The notes under the pieces were generated by a model. The model saw only the letters and a list, made by a program, of their open reading frames with translations. It ran no database searches and was not told the origin of the DNA. A stretch of DNA of 64,000 nucleotides. It comes from Margaritifera margaritifera. Lineage: Eukaryota > Mollusca > Bivalvia > Unionida > Margaritiferidae. The translations under genes and the position numbers were made by a program. Location of the stretch: positions 512,501 to 576,500 of the forward strand of contig JAQPZY010001266.1 of the NCBI GenBank assembly GCA_029931535.1, given 5' to 3'. Below, piece after piece: positions 35,466 to 48,244 of the stretch. Positions within the stretch are counted from its first letter, which is position 1. Each line of letters starts with the position of its first letter.

Positions 35466-37229
35466 ATGGTTTCATTATACGTTCAAAATTCCAATAGAGA
35501 ACATTCTAAACTCTTAGATGATGATGTTGGTTTTCTAATATCACAAGAGAGCTGATTTTCAGGCATTATGTTTTTTGAGTTATCTACCTGGTTGGAAACT
35601 CTTTGATATTTCAATTCGGTGTTACAAAGATTGAAGTATCTCCTCCAAACGTACTTTTTTGGGGGGTGTTTCTTTATTTGGGATGACACGATTCTAGATA
35701 AATCCTTGATTCCGCAATATTAATAATATTTGTCTCTATCAAAGAAAATTAACATGTCCTCATGACTGTGTTATGTATAATGTTTACATATTTAACTTCT
35801 GTCCTACACGTTTAACTATGTCCTTGTTTATAGGATGTAAACAAGTTGTTTACTTAGAATTTGGGGTCAGGTTGCTTTTGTTTACAATTATACTGGTGTT
35901 TCCACCAGAATTACTGATATTGTCAGGTAAGCCATATGATTATCTAGAAAATTCTGTCAGGTGGCATGTGTTTGTATATAGGAACTTTGCTAAGCAGTAT
36001 TTCATTCCTATGCTAACTATCAGTCTTTAAGGAATTTGGTTTAATAATCAGATGTTTATAGTTCTATTGTGAAAATCAGAGCGAATTTAGAGAGAGGAAT
36101 TATATATTTAAAATATTCATTGGAAATTCTAAAGTGCTCATAGACTTTAGGACTTTTCGGGATTATTAAATGACTTATGATTTTTGTGAAATCATTCAAA
36201 GACATTTTGGGTTACAGCATTGTGCTACATCAGGACAGTTAAAACTCCTGGTACATCAGGACATTCAAGACTACTGGCATATCAGTAACTTCAAGGCTAC
36301 TGGAATTCATTCAGAACATTCCATATTTTGGACTTGTGATTAGAACACTTAGGATTATTAGATTATTTGGACTTTAATTCACAACATTGTAAGTGTTTGT
36401 AAATTTTCACTTTAATTGTCTAAAAAGAAATTGCTTCTTGGTTTTGCTTTCTTTCTGTTGTATATTTTTAGGCCATAGAGTCGTAACAACTGTCTCTCTC
36501 ATTTTCTCTTATTCTAACTGTATTCGTGAATTTCTCTTAAATTTTGTATGCATTCAAAACTGCGTTCAATTAATTTTCTTAATTCATCAATGCTGTATGT
36601 TTTGAACCGGCATCTATAAAACCAGTGCTAATAAATGTAAAGGTCATATATTAAAGATCTCTATGAATGATATATTGGTGGGTTTAGCCTAGATTCCACG
36701 GCATAGTGAAAACGCCTGTATTGTTTATTTTCAACGTTAAGACGACCATTTTTACTTTCACCTATTTTGGTAATTTTTGGTTTGATCTTTCCCTCATTGG
36801 CTGGTATCTATCTACATGTAATGTTACATATTCCATCCTATCGAAAGACCAGTTTGTATTTTGACTTATTTCCCGACCAAAGTTTGCACGAAATATTTTA
36901 AATAGTCTAGCTGTTACCTTATGCATTTAATATTGTTTATGCTGTTAAAAGCCTTTGTTCTGAGATACCAAATCCTACAAATTGTTTGTCTTGTGTTCTC
37001 ATTACGAGTGTATTTACTAAATCTACCTGGAATTTCACGGAATCAAAATCTATAATATTCCTATGTATTATCTTCTTCAAGTTCGAAATCTTTGAAAAAA
37101 AATACAAATCCTGATTTTATGTTCCCTCGTCAAATCTTTACATGTGTAAAGCTCTAATGAACTGATTATGGAGCCTTCTGGTGATAATTATGTATCTGTT
37201 GTCTATGTTCATTATATTATTTTCCTTTC
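35466..37229. other. AT-rich DNA, possibly further Polinton remains
   Basis: A minus-strand frame at 35,689-35,483 sits just upstream of the polymerase relic and could be its N-terminal part, but I see no motif. Three loose copies of a 30-bp unit (ACATCAGGACA) lie at 36,225-36,310. Confidence 0.4.
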
Positions 37230-37515
37230 TAGTTCAAAAATGGATTAAAGCAGTGTCATTTTCTACAAAGATGGATTAAAGCAGTTTCATTTTCTACAAA
37301 GATGGATTAAATCAGTGTTAATTTCTACAAAGATGGAATTAAACAGTGTCATTTTCTACAAAGATGGATTAAAGCAGTGTCATTTTCTACAAAGATGGAT
37401 TAAATCAGTGTTAATTTCTACAAAGATGGAATTAAACAGTGTCATTTTCTACAAAGATGGATTAAAGCAGTGTCATTTTCTACAAAGATGGATTAAAGCA
37501 GTGTCATTTTTAGCT
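37230..37515 (+). repeat. 31-bp minisatellite, about 9 copies
   Basis: Units of AGATGGATTAAAGCAGTGTC plus ATTTTCTACAA. Two variants (AAATCAGTGTTA and GAATTAAACAG) recur as a block 93 bp apart, indicating a three-unit higher-order duplication. Confidence 0.94.
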
Positions 37516-38419
37516 AGCTCTTTTGGGTATTTTGAATAAAGTATTGAATCCATTTATTACAGTACTATTTACTAAATACGACATTAGTATGAGATTTACT
37601 AATTTGCCATTTTATATTGTTCTTATTTGTTACAGTTTTCGGTATTCGCAAGTCATTATTTTATGACTGTTTTCCCAGGTCTTCACCTTTCCTCTGGTTA
37701 GATACCAGTGCGATTTCATCAAGTCAACGCACTACTTGCATATTTGGCATTGTAATTTGTTTTCCACCTTTCTTCCCCGCATTGTTAACATCCGATATCC
37801 GATACTACTCATTTGTTTACTCTTTGTAGTTTTATACATGATTCTGACATTCATATTGCTTTCTAGAATCAATATGCGACACAAACCATGTAATGTTTTG
37901 AAGTGGACAGTTATTCTACTTCTTTTGGTCTGTTTAGACTTATTTAAAATATACTAGTAAAAGAATCACCATACTCCTTCCATTTAATATGTACATATAT
38001 TTTTGTCATTCATTTTCTTGGTCTTCAAAATCTTGTCAACCTTGTACACGTCTGTACATTTGACAGGATCATCGGTAAAAAGAGTTAAGTTTATTAGTTT
38101 AAGAGGATTAAACAGTGCTGTAAATAATGAAACTCGTGAGTATGTCTAAGAGATAAAAGACCTACAGGTCTGTTAGTAACATCTCTAAATAAAACGGTCA
38201 GATGTTACATCTTTCATGTACATTTGTGTAACATATAAACACTAGTTTCTGAATATTTAAACATTAGCATATGACAATAAACACCTGTTCCATTAATGAC
38301 AAAATATAACAACGCTCCATTATTTAGCACAGTAGAGATCGAACAGAAGTTCCTCCCAACGTTCTACAGAAAATAAAACCAGGAAGATTTAAATAACATC
38401 CTATTGTACATTTTTTCTT

Positions 38420-38686
38420 CTACCGGAGAAAACAATACAAAGCGATTGTACCGTTATCTTGAAGAACCGTTTTTAAATTCAATTTTAAAGACCCACATTG
38501 TTGCTTTAGATTTTTTGCATGACCTATATTTAATGCATTTAATAATATATTCCTACTGTCCCTATCAGGCAACCGTTTCATAATCCGATAATATTGATAC
38601 AAGTCTGAATGAACGTCAGTAATCTGTCTGTCTTCTGAAATAATTTTCATTAATTCTTCTCTATTTTTTCTCCGCTTATTCACCAT
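38420..38686 (-). CDS. Uncharacterised short open frame (88 residues)
   Basis: Begins MVNKRRKNREELMKII and ends CFLR, with a normal amino-acid composition rich in charged residues, unlike the repeat-driven frames nearby. No family was recognised and no exon boundaries are obvious. It could be a fragment of a mobile element or chance. Confidence 0.2.
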   Translation of the reverse strand: MVNKRRKNREELMKIISEDRQITDVHSDLYQYYRIMKRLPDRDSRNILLNALNIGHAKNLKQQCGSLKLNLKTVLQDNGTIALYCFLR

Positions 38687-38699
38687 GTTTACCCTACAC

Positions 38700-38960
38700 T
38701 GTTGTTGTCATTAATTGTTGTTTGTCTTTTTGCTGCTCGTATTGCTGTAGTTTTGCTGCTGTTGTTGTTCTTGCTGCTGCTGCTGGAGATGCTTATATTG
38801 CTGTTGGAATTGTTGCTGTTGGTGGTGCTCTTATTAGACCTAAACGACAACTTTGTCATTGTTGTTATTCCTGCTGTAACTATTGTTGTTGCTGATGGAG
38901 ATGTTGCTCTTGGAGCTATTGTTTCCTTTAGAGGAGGTTTTTATCAGGCCATTTATTATA
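38700..38960 (+). repeat. TTG/CTG-rich low-complexity tract
   Basis: Impure trinucleotide repeats (GTTGTT, GCTGCTGCTG). Confidence 0.7.
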
Positions 38961-39361
38961 TCTGTTAAGAAATAAAAGTAGCAAATTTAAATACGAATGG
39001 GTCTTATATGCATTTAAAAACAATGATTATTTGAGCTCGCCCAAACATATCAAGTTAAATATATGCCTTCTAAACATCTCACCATGGTTTAAATGTCTCA
39101 ATTTTTCCACAACATTTTGTAAATCTTTGGCTTTAGCAGTATCCATCCTCGTCGTTGATATTTGAATATAAGTTGTAAATTAGTTCCAACAAGAATTAAA
39201 TTTCTCCGTTTGTTTTCAGTAAAAGTTATGCACATACGTATACATGTCGTGTTAGTCTCTTACCATAAAGATTATTCACAGATACGTTACTCAGGTCTAT
39301 TGTTTTGTATTATGTACAGGTATGTATTGTTCGTAATTCGATTGCGTATCATTGTGCTGGG

Positions 39362-39440
39362 TAGGTATGAATATAGGTAAGGTTTAATATGAATATAGGT
39401 AAGGTTTAATACGAATATAAGTAAGGTTTAATACGAATAT
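39362..39440 (+). repeat. 24-bp tandem repeat, 3 copies
   Basis: ATATAGGTAAGGTTTAATA-like units. Confidence 0.85.
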
Positions 39441-39542
39441 TGTTACGCTAGAACTCACTAAGTACACTAATATTGTAAATTATCACACGCCGAAGGTTGG
39501 TGGCTGCATTTAATCAATTATCTTACTATTTAGATTGATTGA

Positions 39543-39543
39543 C

Positions 39544-39611
<68 letters not shown>
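39543..39611. repeat. (TA)n microsatellite
   Basis: About 34 TA units followed by two copies of TTGTGTGATTGATTGGCATA. Confidence 0.96.
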
Positions 39612-39614
<3 letters not shown>

Positions 39615-39943
39615 GTGATTGATTGGCATATAGATAATGTGTGATTGATTGGCATATATATATTGTGTGACTGTTTAAATGTGACTAATTATTTCCAAAG
39701 AATAAATGTGACCTTCGTAAACTCAGCTCATAACATTCTAAAAAATTCAAGTGTTATTTGGAACTGAAACATGTGTGCTTTTATCGTAATGATACTACAG
39801 TGATGCTCTCTTGCTACACGAACGTATACTTTTTTACTAAGCTCCTTCCACATCACCAATGACCAGAAACGTCATTGTTACTGGACCGAGTACCTATACA
39901 GAATTTGTTGAATTACTTTAATCCAAGTTAATATAAGAGAAAT

Positions 39944-39948
<5 letters not shown>

Positions 39949-39994
<46 letters not shown>
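39949..39994. repeat. (GA)n microsatellite
   Basis: About 22 GA units shortly before (TA)n at 40,033. Confidence 0.95.
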
Positions 39995-39999
<5 letters not shown>

Positions 40000-40030
40000 T
40001 ATCTACTTTGTATATGTATGCATGTGTCTG

Positions 40031-40434
<404 letters not shown>

Positions 40435-40515
40435 TATTTAAAAATTCTGTTAATGTTATCAAGCATTCTCCTGTAGAATCCGGGGATAGCACTTTCCGCT
40501 CTCGTTGGTGTATAT

Positions 40516-40544
40516 TTGTAAATCTCTCTCTCTCTCTCTCTCTC

Positions 40545-40632
<88 letters not shown>

Positions 40633-40676
40633 TATATATATATTATATATATATATATAAATATATATATATATGT
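40516..40676. repeat. (CT)n then (TA)n compound microsatellite
   Basis: About 14 CT units, a short GTCTA linker and a long (TA)n interrupted by AAA and TT near 40,630-40,660. Confidence 0.95.
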
Positions 40677-40864
40677 GTGTGTAAGTATGTATGTACAGAT
40701 GTGTGAATCTGTCTGTCGGTCCGTTTGTATGCTCGTCTGTATGTATATATGTATGCATGTTTCTATATGTCTGTCTGTATTTATGTATGTATGTATGTAT
40801 GTATGCATGTATGTACAGATATATATGATATATATGTCTAACTGTCTGCCTGCACAACTGTCTG

Positions 40865-40867
40865 TTT

Positions 40868-40899
<32 letters not shown>

Positions 40900-41005
40900 T
40901 GTATGTATGTATGTATGTATGTATGTATGTATGTATGTATGTATGTATGTATGTATGTATGTATGTATGTATGTATGTATGTATGTATGTATGTATGTAT
41001 AAGTA
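40865..41005. repeat. (GTAT)n microsatellite
   Basis: About 33 GTAT units, with scattered degenerate units upstream from 40,680. Confidence 0.96.
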
Positions 41006-42510
41006 TGCACGTACGTATTATAATCGCAACAATTGAAGCTTTAATCTATTTCGCCTTTGAACCAACATATTTTGTGATCACGTTGTCATGTGTGTGTTTG
41101 TATAAACAAACGCCACGTGCATATTTCAAACGTGGACATGATTTTAATGCAAGAGACCATGGGAAATTGGAATGGGGGTATATAAACCAAGACAAAACTC
41201 TGGTAATTTAAGGCTATACAGGCATTTTGTCAATGACACCTCTTTCCATTTACCGATAACTTTCATACAGAGGCTCAAGGGGTATATAACTGAAACATGG
41301 TCTTCTCCAAATAGGTATGTAGGTATGCATGATATTTTCTTGTATATTTATGTGAAAACTATATCATGTACACTTTCTTTCATGAATTGTTTTTAGTGGT
41401 AAGAAAAGAAAAGGTTTTAAAAATTGTATATGATGTAGGTAAAAATGTTAATTTTTCCACTGTATGTGCAGAAATGTTTTTCTGTGTCGTAGACGTTTGT
41501 ATAGGTTACACTTATGTTTCTACGATTATAAGTAGGTAAGGAAGGAAGAAAAGAAACATAGAAAAAAGAAAGGAAGTAGGTGGATATAAAGGCATGATTT
41601 TCTTTAGAGAAATTATTTGACTGATAATATTGTTATCAGACAGACTGTCATCATCATCATCGTTATTGTCCTCGTCGACTACTTTCCTGAGTCTTTGTAT
41701 GTCATTATAGATTGACGTTTAACCTTAAGATTCGAACGCTGTATTTTATAGGCAATTATGAAATGCATCCAATCGTGTTTCGAACCTGTTTTTTGCTATT
41801 TGATATCCATATTAGGTATTTATTATCTGAAGAAGTGTTTCAACTGAAGTGGTATATCTTAAGCTGATGAAGGGACTAGCTTTTTCATTTCTGAATTTCA
41901 TGCAAAAAGTACAAGTTGATAACGATACAGAAAAGTCGTTTTATAATTGCGCTGTACTCAAAATTTTGGACTATATAAGTGTGAATTTCTTCACTAGGTA
42001 TTATTTAGGAACTTCAATAAAAGTCAAGTGCCAAAAAAATATTTCCCAGAAAATCCAAAGTATTTTTATCTTTTCTAAAATTACAAACTATATGACTTCT
42101 AATTCAGAAACAGAATCAAATTTACATCATGATGAATCTAATATAGATAAAAAGGTGAGTGGAGTGACGTGTTGGGGAATATGATAATTTGATTGTAACC
42201 GAAACAGCTCCACCTGCATCCCAGGCGTTTAGTCCCCGACTTTCCCCTCTTTATGCTTTTTTTTTTTTTTTTTGGATGGGGGGGGGGGGGGGTAAACTCA
42301 GCCGCCCCATTTTGAATTTCAACTCCCATATTCGTCAAACCCATTATGAGTCCGCCACTGCCTAGTATTGTCAAGAAAAAAGGTATATTTCTTCAGTAAG
42401 ATGATGCTCTGAGATTATTTACATTCGCAATATTACAACGAAAAGACGATAACAAACAAACAGGGATTCAAAATGAGAAATAAATACTAAAATATGTTCC
42501 AAGGAGAGTG
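41006..42510. other. Intergenic sequence without a recognised gene
   Basis: A frame at 41,849-42,184 ends at a GGTGAGTG donor-like site but has no recognisable motif. 42,258-42,292 is a poly-T/poly-G run, followed by CCGCCCCATTTTGAATTTC and TCCGCCACTG, possibly the end of a DNA transposon whose other end was not found. Confidence 0.4.
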
Positions 42511-42735
42511 AAAATGTCATCATAATGACTAAATGGAACATTAAAATGACTAAATGAAACATTATATAATGACTAAATGGAACATTATAATGAGTAAATG
42601 GAACATTATAATGAGTAAATGGAACATTATAATAACTAAATGGAACATCAAAATGACTAGATGGAACATTATAATTACTAAATGGAACATCATAATGACT
42701 AAATGGAACATGATAATGACTTAATGGAACATATT
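42511..42735 (+). repeat. 21-bp minisatellite, about 11 copies
   Basis: Units of AATGACTAAATGGAACATTAT with small variants. Confidence 0.94.
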
Positions 42736-43897
42736 TCATTCAGTCGTAGAGTTGGAATTTCATTTATATTTCAACACATTTAAAGATCAATAAATTCAAA
42801 ATTCATACTTTTTCAATACACACATTTAAACATCAATAAGTTCAAAATTCAGACTTTTTCAATACACACATTTGATGGTTTTAGCGAAATGAATAAATAT
42901 ATTCAATGTACCATATACATAATGCCACGGTTCTTATAACCTACTTGTATTCTATTTATCGGGGAGTAAATAGAGACGCATTCATGGTTATATATTTGGT
43001 ACTTACTATTAACTCTTAAAATGACTAACTTATATTTGGCACTTACTATTAACTCTGTCTCAATGCAGTGTGAACATTCTACACTCTTCTTTACTGTGAG
43101 TGATTCTGTCCTTTCTCCATGATATAAAAATCCATTACATAATCCTGTGAGTTTTCTATTTTCTTAAATGCGATATAGTAATTTAGCTCTTTTCTGACTT
43201 ATTTCTTTTACATGTTCTGACCAATGCTGCATACACCATGGGTACGTTTATAAATTCAGTGTTTATATCGTTCCATGTGAGGGACAAGTTATTTATTCTT
43301 CCTAACAAATGCGAATAATACGATTTTAAAAATTTGAAAATGGTGGAATGGGGTGATGTTGGTAGTCCTTTCATCGTTGGAATTTGTTAGCATGGTTTTG
43401 AAAGTTGCATAACGCAATAAAAATCCCTTCATTTTGGACATATAGAGCACACTTGGCTTATTCATCATCTGGTAACTGTAGCTTCTGATGCAGCACTGTT
43501 TTATTTTATTTTTTAATAGTCATACAAGGTACTTCTGTTCAGAATCTTTAAATTCAACAATAATTATTATATGAACCAAAGTATTCGTCTTTCTTTTTAC
43601 GATATGGTCTTTACAAATATAAGAAAAGATTTTCATAAATATATGCATATATAGGCATTATAAATAAATACAACGGCGATGCTAAAAACTTTGAAATCGC
43701 CATGGTAACCTACTTTTCCGATAGAAACAAATTGTAGGAAGAGACGTATTGAAGGCAGATTTATTTAGACTTCCTATTTTGCAGTTATTTCACCCATTCA
43801 GACTCTCTCTCTCTCTCTCTCTCTCTTTCTATATATATATATATATAATCATTGAATAAATTATTATCAATAAAATATAGAAATCGTTAAAATAAAA
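42736..43897. other. AT-rich intergenic sequence
   Basis: A direct repeat TCAATAAxTTCAAAATTCA near 42,788 and 42,833 and a CT/TA microsatellite at 43,804-43,848. Nothing else was recognised. Confidence 0.45.
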
Positions 43898-44136
43898 AAA
43901 GCAAAACACCTGCTTGGAATTATACAATACAAACTTTTTTTGAGAACTAGAAGCATGTGCATGCCTACTTTTACTAATAACCTAATAATTGTGATGTGTT
44001 CAACTATAGTAAGTATAAAAGGTATTAATCGAGGTGTTTTTCCACGTAGATCGACACTAATTTTTGAAACGTGTCAAGTCGATAGAACATCACATTGTAA
44101 TTGGAGAATCCCTAAAGAGAGATATTAACCATTATT
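43898..44136 (+). repeat. Dispersed 240-bp repeat, copy 1
   Basis: Nearly identical to 47,628-47,866: both start AAAGCAAAACACCTGCTTGG and end GAGATATTAACCATTATTT with only a handful of differences. No long open frame. Confidence 0.93.
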
Positions 44137-44845
44137 TTTCTTAAAAAGACATTCTTGGTCCATAATTTCTAAACATAACTATGCCTTTGTACTTGTAAAA
44201 CTCCTACGTCCCCGTTTCTCACTTTTTACAAGAATGCGTGTCAGTAGTTCTGGTAATTCGATAGCCCCAGTGGCTACAATTCGTGACCGTCACAATTTGA
44301 AGTGTATTCAAAAGATCAACCTAAGGTAGGTTAAAAGGACGATATCGAATGAAAATATGTGAAAAGCGGCATGTGACGCATTTCCTCCGTCTAATTGATC
44401 CAGTTTTGATTGAAATCGTGTCGATTTTCATTGTGTGTGCATGTGTGTATATGTCTGTGTGCGTATTGGAGAGACACAAAGAGACAAAGAAAGAGTACTT
44501 TAAACTACAATAATATACTTGATATGTTGTCAAGCTAGTACAATACATGGTTTATTTTGGGATTCGTCGTGGAGGTAGATCGTGTTACCCCTCTTTTGAG
44601 CAATTAAGCATATCTTTTCATTCGATCTTTGACAAACTTCTAGGTCATATATTTGTGTTTGAGTCAAATTAAACCGCAATACTCATCCATACTTCATAGT
44701 AGGGAGAACTCTTTTTGTCCAGATTTTAACACTGTTAACTGGAGTTATACAATCCTTTCCTGTGCCGATCCCAACAAGGGAATAAAATGTTGACCTTCCT
44801 TTTCACCAAGAAATTTTTCACGGTATAAAGAGGAAACAGTTTATT
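44137..44845. other. Intergenic, nothing recognised
   Basis: No repeat array, transposon end or coding exon was found. Confidence 0.4.
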
Positions 44846-45175
44846 TCTAGGTCCCGTCTATGGCCTACAGAGAAGACGTTCTATTTCTAGGTCCCCTCTG
44901 CGGTATACAAAGAAGACTTTTTTTTTCTAGGTCCCCTCTACGGCCTACAGAGAAGACTTTTTTTTCTAGGTCCCCTCTACGGCCTACAGAGAAGACTTTT
45001 TTTCTAGGTCCCCTCTACGGCCTACAGAGAAAACTTTTTATTTCTAGGTCCCCTCTACGGCCTACAGAGGAGACTTTTTATTTATAGGTCCCCTCTGTGG
45101 TATACAGAGGAGATATTTTATTTCTAGGTCCCCTCTACGGTTTTACAGAGAAGACATTTTATTTATAGGTCACCT
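44846..45175 (+). repeat. 40-bp minisatellite, 8 copies
   Basis: Units contain GGTCCCCTCTACGGCCTACA and GAGAAGACTTTT with a T-run of variable length. Confidence 0.94.
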
Positions 45176-45359
45176 CTGCAATATAAGCTACAGTTGAGAC
45201 GTTTTATTTTCAAACTACCGTTTTCTGTTTCAAGCACAAAGGGCATCTTTATCAAATATACAACTTTTGAAAGTTTTACCATGTGATACATCTTTACTCA
45301 AGTTTGACAAGTTTTACAGTGTGATACTAAAGAGTTGCTACATATATATATACAGCATA

Positions 45360-45466
45360 GTATGTATGTATGTATGTATGTATGTATGTATGTATGTATG
45401 TATGTATGTATGTATGTATGTATGTATGTATGTATGTATGTATGTATGTATGTATGTATGTATGCA
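45360..45466. repeat. (GTAT)n microsatellite
   Basis: About 26 GTAT units, ending in GCATGCATG. Confidence 0.97.
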
Positions 45467-45559
45467 TGCATGTTGTTGTCGGAGATGACGCCTTTTTTAT
45501 ACAGATAACATAGTTGTCCTTCATGTGCCAAAAATCGTATGAGTCATCCCGGTTACATT

Positions 45560-46222
45560 CATTCTCTAGTATTCATGTTTTTGAACACATGCTATCAGTG
45601 AAATAGAATATACTAGTATTCATGTTTTTGAACACATGCTATCAGTGAAATAGAATATACTAGTATTCATGTTTTTGAACACATGCTATCAGTGAAATAG
45701 AATATACTAGTATTCATGTTTTTGAACACATGCTATCAGTGAGATAGAATATACTAGTATTCATGTTTTTGAACACATACTATCAGTGAGTTAGAATATA
45801 CTAGTATTCATGTTTTTGATGCTATCAGTGAAATAGAATATACTAGTATTCATGTTTTTGAACACATGCTATCAGTGTTACATTCATTCTCTGGTATTCA
45901 TGTCTTTGAACACATGCTATCAGTGTTACATTCATTCTCTAGTATTCATGTCTTTGAACACATGCTGTCAGTGTTACATTCATTCTCTAGTATTCATGTC
46001 TTTGAACACATGCTGTCAGTGTTACATTCATTCTCTAGTATTCATGTTTTTGAACACATGCTATCAGTGTTACATTCATTCTCTAGTAGTCATGTTTTTG
46101 AACACATGCTATTAGTGAAATAGAATATACTAGTATTCATGTTTTTGAACACATGCTATCAGTGAAATAGAATATACTAGTATTCATGTTTTTGAACACA
46201 TGCTATCAGTGAAATAGAATAT
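45560..46222 (+). repeat. 47-bp minisatellite with two alternating spacer types, 14 units
   Basis: Core AGTATTCATGTTTTTGAACA with CATGCTATCAGTG repeats. Outer units continue with GAAATAGAATATACT and central ones (about 45,876-46,090) with TTACATTCATTCTCT. The two types form blocks, so a second unit type was amplified inside the first. Confidence 0.95.
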
Positions 46223-46652
46223 ATTTGAGGATGAATTATAAAGGCTTGTGCAATAGAAGTTCCCAGATCGTGTACCCGTTTTTAAAAAAATTGTTTTCAC
46301 GACTTTATGTTTGAGAAGTTGTATATTTTGTCGTTTGTAAAGCACACGTACTATACTCCTCCTATTTTTCGCCCCCGATATATCGCCACCTTCAATCACC
46401 GCCAGTAAATTTGAATGTGCCAATTGATTTACTCTTTAAATCCCCTTTCTTTCGCTACCCTCTCTACCCGTGCTATCCGCCATCCGCAAAGCCTAATCAA
46501 TATACAAATTAGATATAAATAATGATCACAGACCTTAAACATCCGCCATATTTGTCAATCGGAACGATTCAATTCGTTATTTAACTTATCCACCCCCTTC
46601 AGTAAAGGTGATTTGTATCATCTGAACTTGGTTTCTATTATCTAAACAAACC

Positions 46653-46795
46653 ATGACACCGTACTTACCGTCAGTCACTGACGCGGGTGACTGCTTTGAA
46701 GACCGTACTTACCGTCAGTCACTGACACGGGTGACTGCTTTGAAGACCGTACTTACCGTCAGTCACTGACGCGGGTGACTGCTTTGAAGACCATT
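46653..46795 (+). repeat. 44-bp tandem repeat, 3 copies, palindromic core
   Basis: Units of GACCGTACTTACCGTCAGTC plus ACTGACGCGGGTGACTGCTTTGAA. GTCAGTCACTGAC is near-palindromic. The three copies differ at one base (GCG/ACG). Confidence 0.95.
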
Positions 46796-46938
46796 CACCA
46801 TAATAACTTAATGCTAGCAAGAAAGATCAGCGCGTGTGCAATTAGATTAGCAAAATGAAAACCGCTGTAAGCTTGAGTAAAATCGTTGTATTGTAATTTT
46901 CTGTAAAGATGTTCATCCACTGGTTGATTTTACCTGTC

Positions 46939-47332
46939 TATGTATGTATGTATGTATGTATGTATGTATGTATGTATGTATGTATGTATGTATGTATGTA
47001 TGTATGTATGTATGCATGGATGCATGCACGCATGCACGCATGCACGTCTGTATGTATGTATGTATGTATGTATGTATGTATGTATGTATGTATGTATGTA
47101 TGTATGTATGTATGTATGTATGTATGTATGTACGTACGTATGTATGCATGTATGTATGTATGTATGTATGTATGTATGTATGTATGTACGTATGTATGCA
47201 TGTATGTATGTATGTATGTATGTATGTATGTATGTATGTATGTATGTATGTATGTATGTATGTATGTATGTATGTATGTATGTATGTATACATGTATATA
47301 TGTATGCATGTATGTATGTAAATATGTATGTA
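46939..47332. repeat. Long interrupted (GTAT)n array
   Basis: Nearly 400 bp of GTAT with point changes that create GCATG, ACGTACGT and CATGCACG interruptions. Phase is kept, so long Tyr-Val-Cys-Met frames appear on both strands; these are not genes. Confidence 0.97.
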
Positions 47333-47448
47333 TCAGACGAGCCTCAATCATCCGCCGCCCTCTATCACCCGACATTTTCACACTTGTACGAAACTGGGCC
47401 GGTAATTGAGAGGGTACTGTATTTGTACATATATTCCTGTTTGGATAG

Positions 47449-47626
47449 GGCGCCGCGGTAGCTCAGTTGGTAGAGTGAAGGACTCATAATCAAAGGGTCG
47501 CGGGTTAGTTACCCTCCCAGGCCAACCCGAGTCAACTGCCTAGGTGTGTCCTTGGGAAATGCACTTAGCACCCATTTCCCGGGCATGATATAGCCGATCT
47601 GTTAAAAGTGCCGTTAAAACCAACAA
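47449..47626 (+). mobile_element. tRNA-Met-like SINE with conserved core
   Basis: The head GCCGCGGTAGCTCAGTTGGT has a good box A. The anticodon loop CTCATAA gives CAT (Met). The T-arm GGGTTAGTTACCC is damaged, so it is not a working tRNA. The body carries GTCCTTGGGAAATGCACTTA and CATTTCCCGGGCATGATA, a core shared by many mollusc SINEs, then an AAAACC tail. It ends at the start of the 240-bp repeat. Confidence 0.85.
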
Positions 47627-47627
47627 A

Positions 47628-47866
47628 AGCAAAACACCTGCTTGGAATTATACAATACAAACTTTTTTTTGAGAACTAGAAGCATGTGCATGCCTACTTT
47701 GACTAATAACCTAATAATCGTGAGGTGTTCAACTATAGTAAGTATAAAAGTTATTAATCGAGGTGTTTTCCACGTAGATCGACACTAATTTTTGAAACGT
47801 GTCAAGTCGACAGAACATCACATTGTAATCTGAGAATCCCTAAAGAGAGATATTAACCATTATTTA
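47628..47866 (+). repeat. Dispersed 240-bp repeat, copy 2
   Basis: See 43,898-44,136. Here it directly follows the SINE tail, while copy 1 has no SINE head before it. Confidence 0.93.
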
Positions 47867-47901
47867 ATTGGTCATTTCATCGTGAGTTGAACCTTTATTT
47901 T

Positions 47902-48244
47902 ATTGGGCATATTAGTACTATACTGGGCATATTAGTACTATACTGGGCATATTAGTACTAGTCTGGGCATATTAGTACTAGTCTGGGCATATTAATACTA
48001 GTCTGGGCATATTAATACTAGCCTGGGCATATTAGTACTATACTGGGCATATTAATACTAGTCTGGGCATATTAGTACTAGTCTGGGCATATTAGTACTA
48101 TACTGGGCATATTAATACTATTCTGGGCATATTAGTACTAGTCTGGGCATATTAGTACTATACTGGGCATATTAGTACTAGTCTGGGCATATTAGTACTA
48201 GTCTGGGCATATTAGTACTAGTCTGGGCATATTAGTACTAGTCG
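47902..48244 (+). repeat. 20-bp minisatellite, 17 copies
   Basis: Units of CTGGGCATATTAGTACTA plus TA or GT, in strict 20-bp register. GTACTA versus ATACTA and AGTC versus ATAC variants are mixed along the array. Confidence 0.97.

Noticed and set aside
38420..38686. Minus-strand frame as part of a Polinton gene
   Set aside because: It lies close to the relics and has normal composition, but I see no motif linking it to any Polinton protein. It is kept only as an uncharacterised frame.
41849..42184. Possible exon with 111-codon frame ending at a donor-like GGTGAGTG
   Set aside because: No family similarity, no matching acceptor or neighbouring exon could be found, and the composition is that of the AT-rich background.
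42258..42356. hAT-like transposon end (TCCGCCACTG)
   Set aside because: No matching inverted end or target duplication was found upstream.
46909..47461. Long open frames of Tyr-Val-Cys-Met or Thr-Tyr-Ile-His repeats on both strands
   Set aside because: They are produced by the (GTAT)n array, where 4 x 3 = 12 bases keeps several frames open. No start context, splice sites or non-repeat protein.
47449..47530. A functional tRNA-Met gene
   Set aside because: The T-arm lacks the standard TTCGAxxCC loop and the acceptor stem does not pair; a SINE core follows directly.
47905..48244. CRISPR-like regular direct repeats
   Set aside because: There are no unique spacers between the 20-bp units, and this is animal genomic DNA. 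It is a simple minisatellite. The same applies to the other arrays.
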